A stretch of 64,000 nt of DNA. Origin: Ruminococcus sp. (GTDB lineage: Bacteria; Bacillota; Clostridia; Oscillospirales; Ruminococcaceae). Numbering within the stretch: the first letter of the stretch is position 1; each line of letters starts with the position of its first letter. The stretch is taken from NCBI RefSeq assembly GCF_024692365.1, contig NZ_JAILMR010000015.1, forward strand, positions 52,525 through 116,524, read 5' to 3'. The position numbers and the translations under genes are program-made. Below are positions 41,082 to 49,824 of the stretch, in pieces. Under the pieces are notes generated by a model, which saw only the letters and a program-made list of their open reading frames with translations, did no database searches and was not told the DNA's origin.

Positions 41082-43652
41082 ATGAAACTGCTTTGTATAG
41101 ACGGCAACAGCATAATGAACCGCGCATTTTACGGCATACGCATACTTACCAACTCAAAGGGCATATGCACCAATGCGCTCACAGGCTTCATGAATATATA
41201 TCTTAAAGAAATAGATGAGGTTCAGCCCGATTGCGTGGCTGTGGCTTTTGACCTTAAAGCCCCGACTTTCAGACATAAGGCGAATGCGTCCTACAAGGCT
41301 AACCGCAAAGGGATGCCCGATGAACTTGCACAGCAGATGCCTCTGATAAAAAAGCTTCTCGCTCTGCTTGGAATAAAGACAGTCGAGTGTGAGGGCTACG
41401 AAGCTGATGATATCCTCGGCACACTTTCAAAAGCTGCTGCCGACAGCGGTAATGAATGCTATATCCTCACAGGTGACCGCGACAGTTTCCAACTTGTCAG
41501 CGAGAGGGTGACAGTCCGCCTTGCAGGCACCAAGGAGACAAAGATATATACCCCCGACCGTATCATGGAAGAATACGGCGTATCACCACGCCAGATGATA
41601 GAAGTCAAGGCGCTGATGGGCGATACCTCCGATAATATCTCGGGTGTAAAGGGCATAGGCGAAAAGACCGCTCTTAATCTTATCCAGCAGGCAGGTACGG
41701 TTGAAAATCTCTATGCCGACCTGGATAAATTCACGATAACAAAGGGCAACCGCGCAAAGCTTGAAGCAGGACATGACGATGCTATCGACAGCCATTTCCT
41801 TGCCGAGATCTGTCTTGAAGCTCCTGTTGAAAAGGACACCGCTGCTTACAAATTAGCCGCCCCCGATGCTGCCGAAGCCAAAGCCTTTCTCACCGAGCTT
41901 GAAATGCTCAGACTGATGGAAAGGCTGAAACTCACAGGCGCTGACAGCAAGTCAGCCGATGCAGGGGAGGAGACTAAGGTCAAGCTCAAAGACCTGCCCA
42001 AGTACGAAACAGGTCTTCCCTTAAATGATGATGCCATCGCACAGATGACCGAGGGCAAAAAATCAGCCTTTATCTTTGACGGAAATAAATTGCAGGTCTT
42101 CTTTGATGACAAGGCGTATGCCGTAGCTTTCGGCGACTGGGATTTCGACGGCATAGTCCTGAAATATTTTGAGAGCCCTTGTGAAAAGACTGCTTTTGAG
42201 GGCAAAAAAGCCCATAGATTTGCCTTTGATAACGGCACAAGGCTGAATGGTCTGACATTCTGCTGTGACCTTGCAGGATATCTGCTTAATTCTCAGGCAG
42301 GGGAGTACACTGTCGAAAATCTCTGCCTGACCTATAAGGTCACTTACCGCTCGGATATGGGCGATTTCGCAGATGTATGCTCACTGCTACCGCTTGCAGA
42401 AAACCTTAAATTACAGCTTGAACAGACCGAGATGCTCAAACTCTTCAACGATGTGGAAATGCCCCTCTGCGAAGTTCTCGCATCTATGGAGCATTACGGT
42501 GTCCGTGCGGATACAAACGGTATACGTGAGTTCGGTAAATGGCTGAAAAAGGATATCGAAGCCCTCACTAAGCAGATATACGACCTTGCAGGCGGCGAAT
42601 TCAATATCGCATCACCGAAACAGCTTGGCGAAGTCCTCTTTGAAAAACTGGGACTTCCTGCCAAGAAGAAGACAAAGTCGGGCTATTCCACCAATGCGGA
42701 AGTTCTTGAAGAACTTGCAGACAAGCACCCCATAGTCCGCCTTGTGCTGGAATACCGCACCCTGACAAAACTCAGCTCCACCTATGTTGACGGTCTGCTG
42801 AAAGAAGTTGAATCCGACGGCAGAGTACACAGCATATTCAAACAGACCGAGACCCGCACAGGACGTATAAGCTCCACCGAGCCCAATATGCAGAATATCC
42901 CTGTCCGCAAGGAGATAGGGCGCAATATGCGTAAATTCTTTGTTGCAGGGGACGGCTGTACCCTTCTTGATGCGGATTACAGCCAGATAGAACTCCGTGT
43001 CCTTGCGGCAGTATGCGGCGATGAGAATATGAGAAAAACTTTTGAGGAAGGCACTGATATCCATGCCATGACAGCTTCACAGGTATTCGGGATACCCGCC
43101 GATATGGTGCTCCCCGAAATGAGATCAGCCGCAAAGGCAGTAAACTTCGGCATCATCTACGGTATCGGAGCATTCTCACTATCCAAGGATATAGGTGTCA
43201 GCGTGGCAGAAGCCAAGCAGTATATCAAGAACTATCTTGATAACTTCCCGAAGGTATCGCAGTTCATGGATAAGACCGTTGAGGACGGCATGAAGAACGG
43301 CTATGTTACCACCATATTCGGCAGACGCCGTTATATCCCCGAACTTTCAGCTACCAATAAAGTCATGCAGGCTTTCGGCAGACGTGCCGCAATGAACGCC
43401 CCGATACAGGGCGCGGCGGCAGATATCATCAAGATAGCCATGGTAAAGGTCTACCAAAGGCTGAAAGAAGAAAAGCTTGATGCAAGGCTGATACTTCAAG
43501 TTCACGACGAACTAATAATAGAAGTCACCCCCGAGGACAAGGACAGGGCTTCCGCAGTTCTCAAAGAAGAGATGGAGAACGCTGTCAAACTTTCGGTGCC
43601 TATGGAAGTATCAGTAGGCGAGGGCGAAAGCTGGTATCTCGCAAAGGGTTAA
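41082..43652 (+). CDS. polA: DNA polymerase I
   Basis: An 856-residue family A polymerase. The 5'-3' exonuclease/flap domain (1-290) has intact acidic sites (DGNSIMNRAFYG, EADDILGTL, TGDRDSFQL, MGDTSDN). The middle domain (about 300-460) is shaped like the 3'-5' exonuclease but lacks the DxE and other catalytic acids, so no proofreading is expected, as in many Firmicutes. The polymerase domain shows motif A DADYSQIELRVLA, motif B RSAAKAVNFGIIYG and motif C QVHDELIIE. Role: gap filling, RNA primer removal and repair. GGGAGGTATACAG before the ATG. Confidence 0.97.
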   Translation: MKLLCIDGNSIMNRAFYGIRILTNSKGICTNALTGFMNIYLKEIDEVQPDCVAVAFDLKAPTFRHKANASYKANRKGMPDELAQQMPLIKKLLALLGIKTVECEGYEADDILGTLSKAAADSGNECYILTGDRDSFQLVSERVTVRLAGTKETKIYTPDRIMEEYGVSPRQMIEVKALMGDTSDNISGVKGIGEKTALNLIQQAGTVENLYADLDKFTITKGNRAKLEAGHDDAIDSHFLAEICLEAPVEKDTAAYKLAAPDAAEAKAFLTELEMLRLMERLKLTGADSKSADAGEETKVKLKDLPKYETGLPLNDDAIAQMTEGKKSAFIFDGNKLQVFFDDKAYAVAFGDWDFDGIVLKYFESPCEKTAFEGKKAHRFAFDNGTRLNGLTFCCDLAGYLLNSQAGEYTVENLCLTYKVTYRSDMGDFADVCSLLPLAENLKLQLEQTEMLKLFNDVEMPLCEVLASMEHYGVRADTNGIREFGKWLKKDIEALTKQIYDLAGGEFNIASPKQLGEVLFEKLGLPAKKKTKSGYSTNAEVLEELADKHPIVRLVLEYRTLTKLSSTYVDGLLKEVESDGRVHSIFKQTETRTGRISSTEPNMQNIPVRKEIGRNMRKFFVAGDGCTLLDADYSQIELRVLAAVCGDENMRKTFEEGTDIHAMTASQVFGIPADMVLPEMRSAAKAVNFGIIYGIGAFSLSKDIGVSVAEAKQYIKNYLDNFPKVSQFMDKTVEDGMKNGYVTTIFGRRRYIPELSATNKVMQAFGRRAAMNAPIQGAAADIIKIAMVKVYQRLKEEKLDARLILQVHDELIIEVTPEDKDRASAVLKEEMENAVKLSVPMEVSVGEGESWYLAKG

Positions 43653-43696
43653 GCAGATTTTTAATAAAGGCATAGCAGTACAGGCGGAGGATAGAT

Positions 43697-44662
43697 TTGA
43701 GAGAATTCAGCATAAACAAAAATGACGCGGGACAGCGCATGGATAAATTTCTTACAAAGGCAGTCCCCGCACTGCCGAAAAATCTGATGTACAAATACAT
43801 CAGGTTAAAACGCATAAAGCTAAACGGCAAACGTTGTGAGATAAGCACAAAACTCAGCGAGGGCGACAATGTTCAGCTTTATATCAACGATGAGTTTTTT
43901 CCCGAAAAGCGCGATGAAGCTCACCGCTTCCTCAATGCGCCCAAGGATATCGAGATAGTTTATGAGGACGAGAATATACTCCTCTGCGATAAGTCCTGCG
44001 GTCTTGTGGTGCATGAGGACGAAAGCGGCGAAGCGGACACCCTTATCGACAGGGTGCTTCACTATCTCTACGATAAAGGGGAATACGACCCCGACACTGA
44101 AAACAGTTTCACTCCTGCCCTTTGCAACCGCATCGACAGGAACACATCGGGCATAGTTATATGTGCCAAAAACGCTGAAAGTCTGCGGGTGCTCAATCAG
44201 AAAGTCAAGGACAGAGAGCTTGAAAAACTGTATCTCTGTGTGACGGCAGGTATACCGAATAAAAAATCTGCCGAGCTTAAAGCTTTCCACCGCCGCGACG
44301 AAAAGACGAAAGTAGTCCGCGTTGAGGACAAGCCGTTCCCCGGCAGCAAGACGATGATAACCCGATATAAGACTCTCGCAGAGAATAAGCAGTCGGGTCT
44401 TGCACTGCTGGAAGTCGATCTCGTCACAGGCAGAACACACCAGATAAGAGCCCACTTGGCACACATCGGCTACCCACTTCTTGGCGACGGAAAATACGGC
44501 AGCAACAAGATAAACCGCGCCCTCGGAGTGAAAACACAGGCGCTGTGTTCCTACAAACTGACATTCCGCTTCACCACCGAAAGCGGCTGTCTGGAATATC
44601 TTGACGGCAAAAGCTTTGAGGTCAAAAAGGTCTGGTTCAGAGATAAGTTTTTTGAGTTGTGA
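43697..44662 (+). CDS. RluA family pseudouridine synthase
   Basis: A 321-residue enzyme with an N-terminal S4 RNA-binding domain (about 12-60) and a pseudouridine synthase domain; the catalytic Asp is in CNRIDRNTSGIVI, the RluA motif. Also TGRTHQIRAHLAHIGYPLLG. Substrate is probably 23S rRNA or tRNA uridine, not decidable here. Start is a TTG at 43697 with GGAGGATAGAT before it. It follows polA by 44 bp. Confidence 0.92.
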   Translation: MREFSINKNDAGQRMDKFLTKAVPALPKNLMYKYIRLKRIKLNGKRCEISTKLSEGDNVQLYINDEFFPEKRDEAHRFLNAPKDIEIVYEDENILLCDKSCGLVVHEDESGEADTLIDRVLHYLYDKGEYDPDTENSFTPALCNRIDRNTSGIVICAKNAESLRVLNQKVKDRELEKLYLCVTAGIPNKKSAELKAFHRRDEKTKVVRVEDKPFPGSKTMITRYKTLAENKQSGLALLEVDLVTGRTHQIRAHLAHIGYPLLGDGKYGSNKINRALGVKTQALCSYKLTFRFTTESGCLEYLDGKSFEVKKVWFRDKFFEL

Positions 44663-44749
44663 AAAACGTCCTTGATCTTTGGTTGGTATTAATATAGGAT
44701 ATTTTTGCTAAATATTCTGTATCAAAACCCCAGATCAAGGATGTTTTTG
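44662..44749. terminator. Long stem-loop after the pseudouridine synthase gene
   Basis: AAAAACGTCCTTGATCT (44662-44678) pairs with AGATCAAGGATGTTTTT (44732-44748), 17 bp with one G-T pair, across a 53-nt AT-rich loop, followed by T-rich sequence. A terminator with an unusually large loop, or a small folded element. Confidence 0.6.
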
Positions 44750-44760
44750 TACATAATATC

Positions 44761-44789
44761 TTTACATTTTGGATAAGATATGGTATAAT
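44761..44789 (+). promoter_or_regulatory. Promoter of the DUF2974 gene
   Basis: TTTACA (44761-44766), 17-bp spacer, TATAAT (44784-44789). Confidence 0.75.
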
Positions 44790-44808
44790 ATCAGCGGAGG
44801 GGATGGGC

Positions 44809-46020
44809 ATGGCTAATATTTTGGATTATCTGGACTGGCGCGGCGATCTGCCGTTTTCTGTATCTTCGTTCAATGCGGTTGATGCGCTGATTCTGGCTGA
44901 GCTTAGTTATTTTCCTGCTGAGGGGATAGTTCCTGCGGGTATGGACAAATCAGTCACCCTGGCAGAACTTCGCGACAGTTTTGACGGAGAAAAGGTTCCG
45001 CCCGAACTGCGTATAATCAGCTACGATCAGGATATCGAGCTGGTGAACAAGCTGGCTGAATCGCACAGGTTCGATGGTATGCGCTTGTGCGGTTATGTGA
45101 ATGATGTTGATTCTTCGCGGGACTTACAGTTTTCGGCGCTGACCTGCGTTTTCGATAAATTTACCTATGTGGCTTTCCGCGGCACGGACAGTACTCTGGC
45201 GGGGTGGAAAGAAGATCTGAATTTTAGCTTTATGCACGAAACCGCATCACAGAGTATGGCGATAAAGTACATCAGCGAGAATTTCTCCGACAGCAAAGAG
45301 GTTCTTGTTTTCGGCGGACATTCCAAAGGCGGAAATCTGGCGATATACGCAACGGCATTCTGCGATAAGAGCATCAGAAAAAGGGTTCGGGCGATATTTG
45401 CATTCGACAGCCCCGGATTCAATGAAGAAGTTGCGGCATCAAAGGAATATCTGGCTGTGACCAGCAGGGTGATAAGCGTGATACCCCAGTCATCACTGGT
45501 AGGACAGCTGCTTTCGGGAAAAACTCGGCACCGCATAGTCAAAAGCAGTGCCAGCGGACTTGCACAGCATCTTGCATACTCGTGGCAGGTGAACCGTTTC
45601 GGGTTCGATTATGCTGAGGAACTTTCACAGCTGGGAGTGTTCGTCAACAAGACCATGACAGGCTGGATAGCATCTTTGGACGAGAGCGACAGACACAGCT
45701 TTGTGGACGCTGTGTTCTCGGTGCTTGAAGCGGCTGAGGGCGAAACTTTCAACGAACTTAGCAGCAACAAGAGGAAGTCCTTTGCGGCGATACTCAAGGC
45801 TTTGAAAGGACTGCCCCCCGAACAGCGCAACGCTGCAAAAAAAGCGCTGTCACAGCTTGCTTCCTACGGCAAGCGAGCATTCATCGCTGGACTTGAAGAG
45901 AATCTGGCAGATAAAGTACCTAACCCGAAGGAAAGCGCCACCAAGCTTCTGACCACATTGAAACGATCAGAGCCGCATAACGGTCACGAGCGAGCATTAT
46001 TGAAAGACGGCGGACACTGA
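44809..46020 (+). CDS. DUF2974 / Mbeg1-like lipase-fold protein
   Basis: A 403-residue protein of the DUF2974 (Mbeg1-like) family. It opens MANILDYLDWRGDLPFSVSS, then FNAVDALILAELSYFP, and carries a serine-hydrolase elbow GGHSKGGNLAIYA near 171-183 plus AFRGTDSTLAGWKEDLNFSF, both typical of the family. No signal peptide. Substrate unknown; relatives are assigned to class 3 lipases. The ATG at 44809 has GGAGGGGATGGGC before it, better spaced than the ATG at 44803. Followed after 1 bp by a GNAT gene. Confidence 0.87.
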   Translation: MANILDYLDWRGDLPFSVSSFNAVDALILAELSYFPAEGIVPAGMDKSVTLAELRDSFDGEKVPPELRIISYDQDIELVNKLAESHRFDGMRLCGYVNDVDSSRDLQFSALTCVFDKFTYVAFRGTDSTLAGWKEDLNFSFMHETASQSMAIKYISENFSDSKEVLVFGGHSKGGNLAIYATAFCDKSIRKRVRAIFAFDSPGFNEEVAASKEYLAVTSRVISVIPQSSLVGQLLSGKTRHRIVKSSASGLAQHLAYSWQVNRFGFDYAEELSQLGVFVNKTMTGWIASLDESDRHSFVDAVFSVLEAAEGETFNELSSNKRKSFAAILKALKGLPPEQRNAAKKALSQLASYGKRAFIAGLEENLADKVPNPKESATKLLTTLKRSEPHNGHERALLKDGGH

Positions 46021-46021
46021 T

Positions 46022-46426
46022 ATGGATATAAGAGAATACACCCGATACAACGAGGAGGATATCCTACGGCTTTACACTTCGGTGGGCTGGGCGGCATATA
46101 CCTGTGACCCTGCCGCGCTAAGGGAGGGTTATGCAAATTCGTTGTGTGTGCTGGCGGCTTACGAGGACGAGGAACTTCTCGGCATAATAAGGGCAGTGGG
46201 CGACGGTGTGACTGTTGTGTTCGTGCAGGATATACTGGTGTTCCCCGAAAAACAGCGGCTCGGCGTAGGTACTGCTCTGCTTAGGGCAGTGCTTGAACGG
46301 TACTCCAATGTGCGGCAGATAGAACTTGTTACGGATAACACGGAGAAGACTATCTCGTTTTACAGATCAATGGGATTTCGTGAACTCTCGGAGATAGGCT
46401 GCCGCGGATTTATGTACATAAAATAA
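46022..46426 (+). CDS. GNAT family N-acetyltransferase
   Basis: A 134-residue compact GNAT: MDIREYTRYNEEDILRLYTS, FVQDILVFPEKQRLGVGTAL and IELVTDNTEKTISFYRSMGF, the full acetyl-CoA fold with little else. No separate ribosome site, so translation is probably coupled to the DUF2974 stop 1 bp upstream. Confidence 0.88.
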   Translation: MDIREYTRYNEEDILRLYTSVGWAAYTCDPAALREGYANSLCVLAAYEDEELLGIIRAVGDGVTVVFVQDILVFPEKQRLGVGTALLRAVLERYSNVRQIELVTDNTEKTISFYRSMGFRELSEIGCRGFMYIK

Positions 46427-46438
46427 CGACGGTATGCG

Positions 46439-46475
46439 GATTTCTTTCCCCCGCCGCAGGCGGGGGAAAGAAATC
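46439..46475. repeat. REP-like GC palindrome, copy 1
   Basis: Perfect inverted repeat with 17-bp arms, GATTTCTTTCCCCCGCC / GGCGGGGGAAAGAAATC, and a GCA loop. A related palindrome with the same CTTTCCCCCGCC core occurs at 58014-58044. It may serve as a terminator for the GNAT gene. Confidence 0.85.
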
Positions 46476-46531
46476 ACAACGCTAAATATCCCACGTTATT
46501 AATTGAGTTAAATGGATATCAATACAGAACG

Positions 46532-46561
46532 AAGGCGCCTCTGCTGATGCAGGAGCGCCTT
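46532..46561. terminator. Stem-loop between GNAT and GH51 genes
   Basis: AAGGCGCCTCTGC / GCAGGAGCGCCTT with a TGAT loop and a two-base internal mismatch, near the 3' end of the arabinofuranosidase gene; weak T runs on both sides. Confidence 0.55.
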
Positions 46562-46625
46562 TGTCGGTTGGAATGTGTTTATTTGGAGTGTTGTGGTATA
46601 GTAAATGGCATAAATATGCCCTTTA

Positions 46626-48104
46626 TTATCTGAGTGTGATCTCGACTACCGAGCAAGCAGGGAGCTTTACAGTCAGCTTGCTGTTTTCAAACTTGACGTC
46701 GTAGGGCTTGATAATAACTTTCTCGGGTTCATCGAAAGTGTTGCAGGCGTGAACGTCCTCGGTGAGGATGTTTGCCTTTACTTCTTTAGCGTCGAAATTG
46801 CAGATATCGCAGCTGATCTCAGCATCATCGTCGATAGAGCAGTTTGCGAGAGTGATAGTCATAACGCCGTCCTTTACGGAAGCGGAAGAAGATATCATGG
46901 GAACGCACTTGCCCTCACAGCAGTTCTCGTTATCGGTATGGCAGTATACGCATTCAGCATCCTGATGAGCCTTGAACATATCGAAAACGTGGAAGGTAGG
47001 AGTCTTTATCATCTTTTCGCCCTCGGTGAGGATTATAGCCTGGAGGACGTTGACAACCTGTGCGATATTAGCCATGATGACACGCTTGCAGTGGCGGTTG
47101 AAGATGTTCAGCTGCATAGCTGCAACGATAGCATCACGCATGGTGTTCTGCTGATAGAGGAAACCGGGATTTGTGCCGGGCTCAACATTGAACCAGTTGC
47201 CCCACTCGTCCATGATAAGACCGATCTTGTTATCGGGATCGTAGCGGTTCATTATCTCGGTGTGACGGGTGAGCATAACATCAACGTAGTTTGCCAGATT
47301 GAGTATGGTGTAGTAATCGTTGGAGTCAAACTCTGTGGAAGAACCCTTGTCTATCCAGTCGGGAACGTTGTATGCGTGGAAGGAGATACCCTTTGCCTGA
47401 TCGGGGTTGAGGTTCTTCATCAGCACCTGTGTCCAGTTGTACCAATCTTCTCCGCCGCCTCCGGGACCGCAGGCTACCTTGAAGAGTTCGTTGCCGCTGT
47501 AATTCTTGCAGTAGCTCTGATACTGTCTGTACTGGTCGAGGTAGTACTCGGGGCGCATATTTCCGCCGCAGCCCCAGTTCTCGTTGCCTATGCCGAAGTA
47601 CTTCAGCTTCCAGGGCTTCTCTCTGCCGTTCTTCTTTCTCAGTTCGGACATGGGAGAGATGCCGTCAAATGTCATATACTCTATCCATTCAGCCATTTCC
47701 TGAACGGTGCCGCTGCCTACGTTGCCTGCGATGTAGGGTTCGCAGCCTACCAGTTCGCAGAGTTCCATGAACTCATGGGTACCGAAGCTGTTATCCTCAA
47801 CAACGCCGCCCCAGTTGGTGTTTACCATCTTTTTACGGGTAGACTTCTCGCCTATGCCGTCTTTCCAGTGGTATTCGTCAGCAAAGCATCCGCCGGGCCA
47901 ACGGAGAACAGGCATCTTTATCTGCTTGAAAGCTTCGATAACGTCTTTTCTGAGACCGTGTATATTGGGTATTGAAGAATCCTCGCCTACATAGATACCG
48001 CCGTATATACATCTGCCGAGATGTTCGGAGAAATGTCCGTATATCTCGCGGTTGATATGACCTACCTTGTCATTGGCGTTGACAAGCATCTTAAAATTTT
48101 TCAT
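46626..48104 (-). CDS. Alpha-L-arabinofuranosidase, GH51
   Basis: A 492-residue GH51 enzyme releasing arabinose from arabinan or arabinoxylan oligosaccharides. The (beta/alpha)8 barrel shows [39 protein letters not shown], the acid/base motif GNENWGCGG and the nucleophile motif [10 protein letters not shown], followed by the C-terminal beta domain. No signal peptide, so it is cytoplasmic and acts on imported oligosaccharides. The true start is 48104 (AGGAGGTATACCGAT before ATG). A divergent AraC regulator shares the promoter region. Confidence 0.95.
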   Translation of the reverse strand: MKNFKMLVNANDKVGHINREIYGHFSEHLGRCIYGGIYVGEDSSIPNIHGLRKDVIEAFKQIKMPVLRWPGGCFADEYHWKDGIGEKSTRKKMVNTNWGGVVEDNSFGTHEFMELCELVGCEPYIAGNVGSGTVQEMAEWIEYMTFDGISPMSELRKKNGREKPWKLKYFGIGNENWGCGGNMRPEYYLDQYRQYQSYCKNYSGNELFKVACGPGGGGEDWYNWTQVLMKNLNPDQAKGISFHAYNVPDWIDKGSSTEFDSNDYYTILNLANYVDVMLTRHTEIMNRYDPDNKIGLIMDEWGNWFNVEPGTNPGFLYQQNTMRDAIVAAMQLNIFNRHCKRVIMANIAQVVNVLQAIILTEGEKMIKTPTFHVFDMFKAHQDAECVYCHTDNENCCEGKCVPMISSSASVKDGVMTITLANCSIDDDAEISCDICNFDAKEVKANILTEDVHACNTFDEPEKVIIKPYDVKFENSKLTVKLPACSVVEITLR

Positions 48105-48140
48105 ATCGGTATACCTCCTGTATTCAATATCAAGTAAATT

Positions 48141-48156
48141 GCGCGGACGTCCGCGC
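48141..48156. promoter_or_regulatory. 16-bp GC palindrome in the GH51 leader
   Basis: GCGCGGACGTCCGCGC is a perfect palindrome in an AT-rich stretch, about 20 bp after the expected GH51 transcription start and 37 bp before its start codon. It could be an operator (roadblock repressor site) or a leader hairpin. Confidence 0.6.
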
Positions 48157-48175
48157 TGCGTTTCACAGTAATTAC

Positions 48176-48215
48176 AATATAACATATTGACAAACCAAAT
48201 TCAATGACGTATAAT
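48176..48215. promoter_or_regulatory. Overlapping divergent promoters of the GH51 gene and the AraC gene
   Basis: Plus strand: TTGACA (48187-48192), 17-bp spacer, TATAAT (48210-48215), a perfect consensus for the AraC gene. Minus strand: TTGAAT (48199-48204), 17-bp spacer, TATATT (48176-48181) for the arabinofuranosidase. The two overlap by about 18 bp, so polymerase binding at one should exclude the other. Confidence 0.8.
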
Positions 48216-48270
48216 ATTTTTGTACTTACTTATCCTACGATTTGTATTATCAGTGAAAGGGGTGGCTGTA

Positions 48271-49047
48271 ATGTTCAGGCTTCATAATATCGGGTTGGAT
48301 ATGCATCACAGTGCAGATTTTTCGATAGAACGTCCAAATGGTTCGGGTGACTGCTTACTTATCATATTCAAAACTGACGCTCTGCTGACGACAGACAGCG
48401 GAGATACCACCGTATCACCCGACACGGCGATAATATACAGCGAGGGTACTCCCCAGTACTATCGGGCGATATGCGGCAGTTATGAGAACCATTTTCTGCA
48501 TTTCGGTATGGACGCTGAAGATGATGACGGTCGGGTGATATTCGACAGGCTTCTGGTGCCCGCAAGGGTCAGGGACGCTGAGGATATCCTGCGTATGCTC
48601 AGCCGCGAACAGCTTTCAACATCGCCTAACAAGGACGAGTACTCATCAATGCTGATAAAGCTTCTGCTGATGAAAGTATCGGAAGAATCTGACGGAACAA
48701 GCGGCGCACAGCTGAACCCTCACGCGGAAATGCTGGACGGTCTACGTGCGGACATTTATGCTAACCCTGGGCAGTTCACCTCGGTGGCGCAGCTGGCTGA
48801 AAGAGTAAGAGTCAGCCCATCCCATTTTCAGCAGCTTTACCGCAGCAGATTCGGGGTAAGCTGTTATGAAGACCTGCTTTCGGCAAGGATACGGACTGCC
48901 CAGTACTATCTTTCATCTACTGCTTTAACGGTACGGGAGATAGCGAATCTATGCGGATATGAGAACGAGGTATGCTTTATGCACCGCTTCAAGGAGCGGA
49001 CAGGTACAGCCCCGGGAGCCTACCGCAAGCTGATAAACGGTAAGTGA
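48271..49047 (+). CDS. AraC family transcriptional regulator
   Basis: A 258-residue AraC-type regulator: N-terminal cupin-like sensor (1-150) and C-terminal double HTH (about 165-255) with TSVAQLAERVRVSPSHFQQL and LTVREIANLCGYENEVCFMH plus RFKERTGTAPGAYRK. Start 48271 has AAAGGGGTGGCTGTA before it; an earlier in-frame ATG at 48220 lies too close to the promoter. Divergent from the GH51 gene and likely controls it in response to arabinose or an oligosaccharide (inference). Confidence 0.9.
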   Translation: MFRLHNIGLDMHHSADFSIERPNGSGDCLLIIFKTDALLTTDSGDTTVSPDTAIIYSEGTPQYYRAICGSYENHFLHFGMDAEDDDGRVIFDRLLVPARVRDAEDILRMLSREQLSTSPNKDEYSSMLIKLLLMKVSEESDGTSGAQLNPHAEMLDGLRADIYANPGQFTSVAQLAERVRVSPSHFQQLYRSRFGVSCYEDLLSARIRTAQYYLSSTALTVREIANLCGYENEVCFMHRFKERTGTAPGAYRKLINGK

Positions 49048-49048
49048 T

Positions 49049-49801
49049 ATGGATAAGCTGAGATTCGAGGAAGCGAGAAGAAAGCTTCTTGAAAGCCCGC
49101 AAAGCAAAGGTATTGGCACTCTTGCTGAGAAGACCGTCCATGCGGTGCTGAAAGAGTACTACGGCGGCGGTGAGGAAAACAAGGAGATACCTCTGGGCGG
49201 TTTTGTGGCTGACGTGGTATCGGAAGACGGAGTCATCGAGATACAGACAAGGGCGCTGTATCGGCTTGAACGCAAGCTGGAAACACTTCTGCCGCTGTGC
49301 AGGGTGACGGTGGTCTACCCGATAGAGGACAGGAAATATCTGCTGGATATCGACCCCGACAGCGGCGAACTGGTATCGAAGAGGCTTTCGCCGAAGCGTT
49401 TGAAGATATGGCACGGCATAGCGGAACTTTACGGCATACGGAAATATCTGGGAAATGAGAACCTTACGATAAGGTTCCCTGTGCTGACGGTCGAGGAAAC
49501 CCGTATCCGTGCGACAGGGAAAAAACGTCGGGCTGATAAGATAGACAAACTTCCCGCCGAGATGACCGATGAGATCGTTATAAGGCGTAACGAGGATATA
49601 CTTCCGCTGATCCCCGAGGGTCTGCCCGAGGAATTCACGTCGGCGGAATTTGCAAAGCTATGTAGGATAAATGCCGACACCGCAGGAAAATGCATACGCG
49701 TGCTTGCAGTAATGGGGATGATCTGTGAGTGCGGAAAACAGGGGCGGTGCAAGGTATGGACCATAAAAGACAAAGGGGTATGTACGGACACTAACCAATA
49801 A
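49049..49801 (+). CDS. Unknown protein with PD-(D/E)XK-like nuclease motifs
   Basis: A 250-residue protein, family not recognised by name. Residues 20-75 read GIGTLAEKTVHAVLKEYYGG, then GGFVADVVSEDGVIEIQTRA: a Glu in a first helix, then Asp, then ExQ about 9 residues on, the layout of the PD-(D/E)XK nuclease core with Gln in place of Lys. The C-terminal part (about 185-250, EEFTSAEFAKLCRINADTAG) resembles a winged helix. Coupled to the AraC gene (1 bp gap, no strong ribosome site). Could be a DNA-acting protein; no activity should be assumed. Confidence 0.65.
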   Translation: MDKLRFEEARRKLLESPQSKGIGTLAEKTVHAVLKEYYGGGEENKEIPLGGFVADVVSEDGVIEIQTRALYRLERKLETLLPLCRVTVVYPIEDRKYLLDIDPDSGELVSKRLSPKRLKIWHGIAELYGIRKYLGNENLTIRFPVLTVEETRIRATGKKRRADKIDKLPAEMTDEIVIRRNEDILPLIPEGLPEEFTSAEFAKLCRINADTAGKCIRVLAVMGMICECGKQGRCKVWTIKDKGVCTDTNQ

Positions 49802-49824
49802 CGTAAAAGAACGGAGGAACGAAA

